A DNA stretch of 32,532 nt, from contig PMIE01000060.1 of NCBI GenBank assembly GCA_003156975.1, positions 1-32,532 of the forward strand. The letters are read 5' to 3'. The DNA is from Chloroflexota bacterium. Its GTDB lineage: Bacteria > Chloroflexota > Limnocylindria > Limnocylindrales > CSP1-4. The translations under genes and the position numbers were made by a program. The notes beneath the pieces are model-generated. The model was given only the letters and a program-made list of their open reading frames with translations. It had not been told where the DNA came from and searched no databases. Positions 31,920 to 32,532 of the stretch are shown here, one piece after another; the stretch's first letter is position 1; each line of letters opens with the position of its first letter.

Positions 31920-32049
31920 CAGGGTCTGAGGCTGGACGCCGTCCGTGCCATCGATTCAGTTGGCCGGGCGGCAATGGAGTAGCGCAACGTTAGGCTATTC
32001 GTCCCATGGGCCAATGACATCGGGTAGTGGCGTGCTTTGGCGGGAGGGC

Positions 32050-32055
32050 TATACT
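32050..32055 (+). promoter_or_regulatory. Candidate -10 box for the gdhA leader
   Basis: TATACT, nine bases before an ATG (32065), the same spacing as at lhr. No clear -35 is visible. Confidence 0.45.
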
Positions 32056-32064
32056 CAGCTCCAG

Positions 32065-32133
32065 ATGGATCCTGCGGTGCTGCTCTCCGATGCCAATTTG
32101 GAAGGCCGCCGCTACATTGCCGGGACCGTCTGA
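32065..32133 (+). CDS. Possible 22-residue leader ORF upstream of gdhA
   Basis: ATG at 32065 encodes a 22-residue peptide starting MDPAVLLSDANLEGRR, ending at TGA 32133. It lies nine bases past a TATACT box and is in frame with the dehydrogenase. It could be a leader peptide, an RNA leader with a chance ORF, or a remnant of a longer N terminus. No repeated codons suggesting attenuation are visible. Confidence 0.3.
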   Translation: MDPAVLLSDANLEGRRYIAGTV

Positions 32134-32220
32134 GGGCGAGGTTCTGCCCGTCGGCAACACGAGCCGGCAGGAAGCGCCGCTTCCGCGACGACGGTCAAGG
32201 CCATGGAGGGTATCCGGCCA

Positions 32221-32532
32221 ATGGCGACCGAGCAGATCGCTGTAGCGATCAACGCATGGCACGTCGCCCAGCAGCAGTTCGATCTTGCTGCAGAGCGCCT
32301 CAACCTGTCCCCGGGTCTTCGCAAGGTCCTTCGCGAGCCCAAACGCGAACTGACCGTCCACTTCCCCGTGAAGATGGACGACGGCTCGGTTGAGGTTTTC
32401 ACTGGCTATCGTGTCCAGCACAACCTGAGCCGTGGACCTGCCAAGGGCGGCATCCGCTACCACCAGAACGTGACCCTCGACGAAGTCAAGGCTCTGGCCA
32501 TGTGGATGACGTGGAAGTGCGCCGTCGTCGGC
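32221..32532 (+). CDS. gdhA: Glutamate dehydrogenase, N-terminal part (cut by window edge)
   Basis: The first 104 residues are present, open to the window end. The start ATG 32221 has GGAGGG ten bases upstream; ATG 32203 in frame would add six residues. The sequence includes the N-terminal helix [21 protein letters not shown], then [28 protein letters not shown]. The highly conserved [32 protein letters not shown] block follows, where the lysine before GGIRYH binds substrate. The pattern is that of hexameric NAD(P)-dependent glutamate dehydrogenase of the Glu/Leu/Phe/Val family; cofactor preference cannot be told from the fragment. It interconverts glutamate with 2-oxoglutarate and ammonium. 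Confidence 0.95.
   Translation, partial: MATEQIAVAINAWHVAQQQFDLAAERLNLSPGLRKVLREPKRELTVHFPVKMDDGSVEVFTGYRVQHNLSRGPAKGGIRYHQNVTLDEVKALAMWMTWKCAVVG

Larger units (their letters stand above)
31920..32220 (+). other. 301-base region between the DegV gene and gdhA
   Basis: No large gene is seen. It holds TAGGCT (31991-31996) in an 11-base string also found at 29771, TATACT (32050-32055), a possible 22-codon ORF (32065-32133) and the palindrome GGAAGCG-C-CGCTTCC (32170-32184). The last lies about 36 bases upstream of the dehydrogenase start. No terminator is obvious after the DegV gene. Confidence 0.6.

Noticed and set aside
32131-32133. TGA between the leader ORF and gdhA as a selenocysteine codon
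   Set aside because: No SECIS-like structure is evident, and a good start with its own ribosome site lies downstream.
1-32532. CRISPR array, prophage or insertion sequence
   Set aside because: No regular repeat-spacer pattern, integrase, transposase or terminal inverted repeats were seen by reading both strands.

Overview
The window is GC-rich chromosomal DNA with short intergenic gaps and frequent GTG/TTG starts. Several -10-like hexamers (TANNNT) lie six bases before a start codon, so some genes are probably transcribed without a leader. These traits, plus a bacterial Ku, a lipoprotein signal and no visible outer-membrane genes, suggest a high-GC monoderm-type soil or freshwater lineage. 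Chloroflexota of the Limnocylindria/Ellin6529 kind or an actinobacterium are my guesses; nothing here fixes the phylum. I see no phage genes, transposase, CRISPR array or rRNA.

Layout. (1) 35-2830 (+): a glycine-rich membrane-anchored protein, an OmpR-type response regulator and a sensor kinase form a tight operon. It converges on a TauE/SafE permease (2827-3576, -). (2) 3673-6664: tRNA-His (-) lies just upstream of a CAP-domain protein with Ig-like modules (-). A second CAP-domain protein is divergent (+). (3) 6741-10960 (+): an ABC ATPase with its large FtsX/MacB-type permease, then a BioY biotin transporter. (4) 10964-14057 (-): a GNAT acetyltransferase, Ku, and a coiled-coil protein with a PD-(D/E)XK nuclease-like core. 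(5) 14190-17514 (+): a MerR regulator and two major-facilitator exporters with overlapping start and stop codons, a regulated efflux operon. (6) 17534-19962 (-): a GNAT protein, an ECF sigma factor and, overlapping it, a single-span membrane protein with a BNR-like exterior, likely the sigma factor's sensor/regulator. (7) 20266-22303 (+): a DoxX-like membrane protein with an excellent terminator, a structured noncoding gap, and a lipoprotein of the class-A beta-lactamase fold. (8) 22416-27403 (+): full-length Lhr helicase and a small translationally coupled protein. (9) 27418-29544 (-): an orphan REC/HD-GYP protein and a GT87-like membrane glycosyltransferase. (10) 29788-32532 (+): an MFS transporter coupled to a DegV protein, then a leader region with a possible 22-codon ORF and the start of glutamate dehydrogenase, cut by the window edge.

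The best candidates for something undescribed are the Ku-adjacent PD-(D/E)XK protein, the sigma-factor/BNR pair, the pair of mutually exclusive hairpins at 20973-21047, and the recurrent leaderless promoter architecture. Nothing in the window is an obvious complete novel defence or mobile system.
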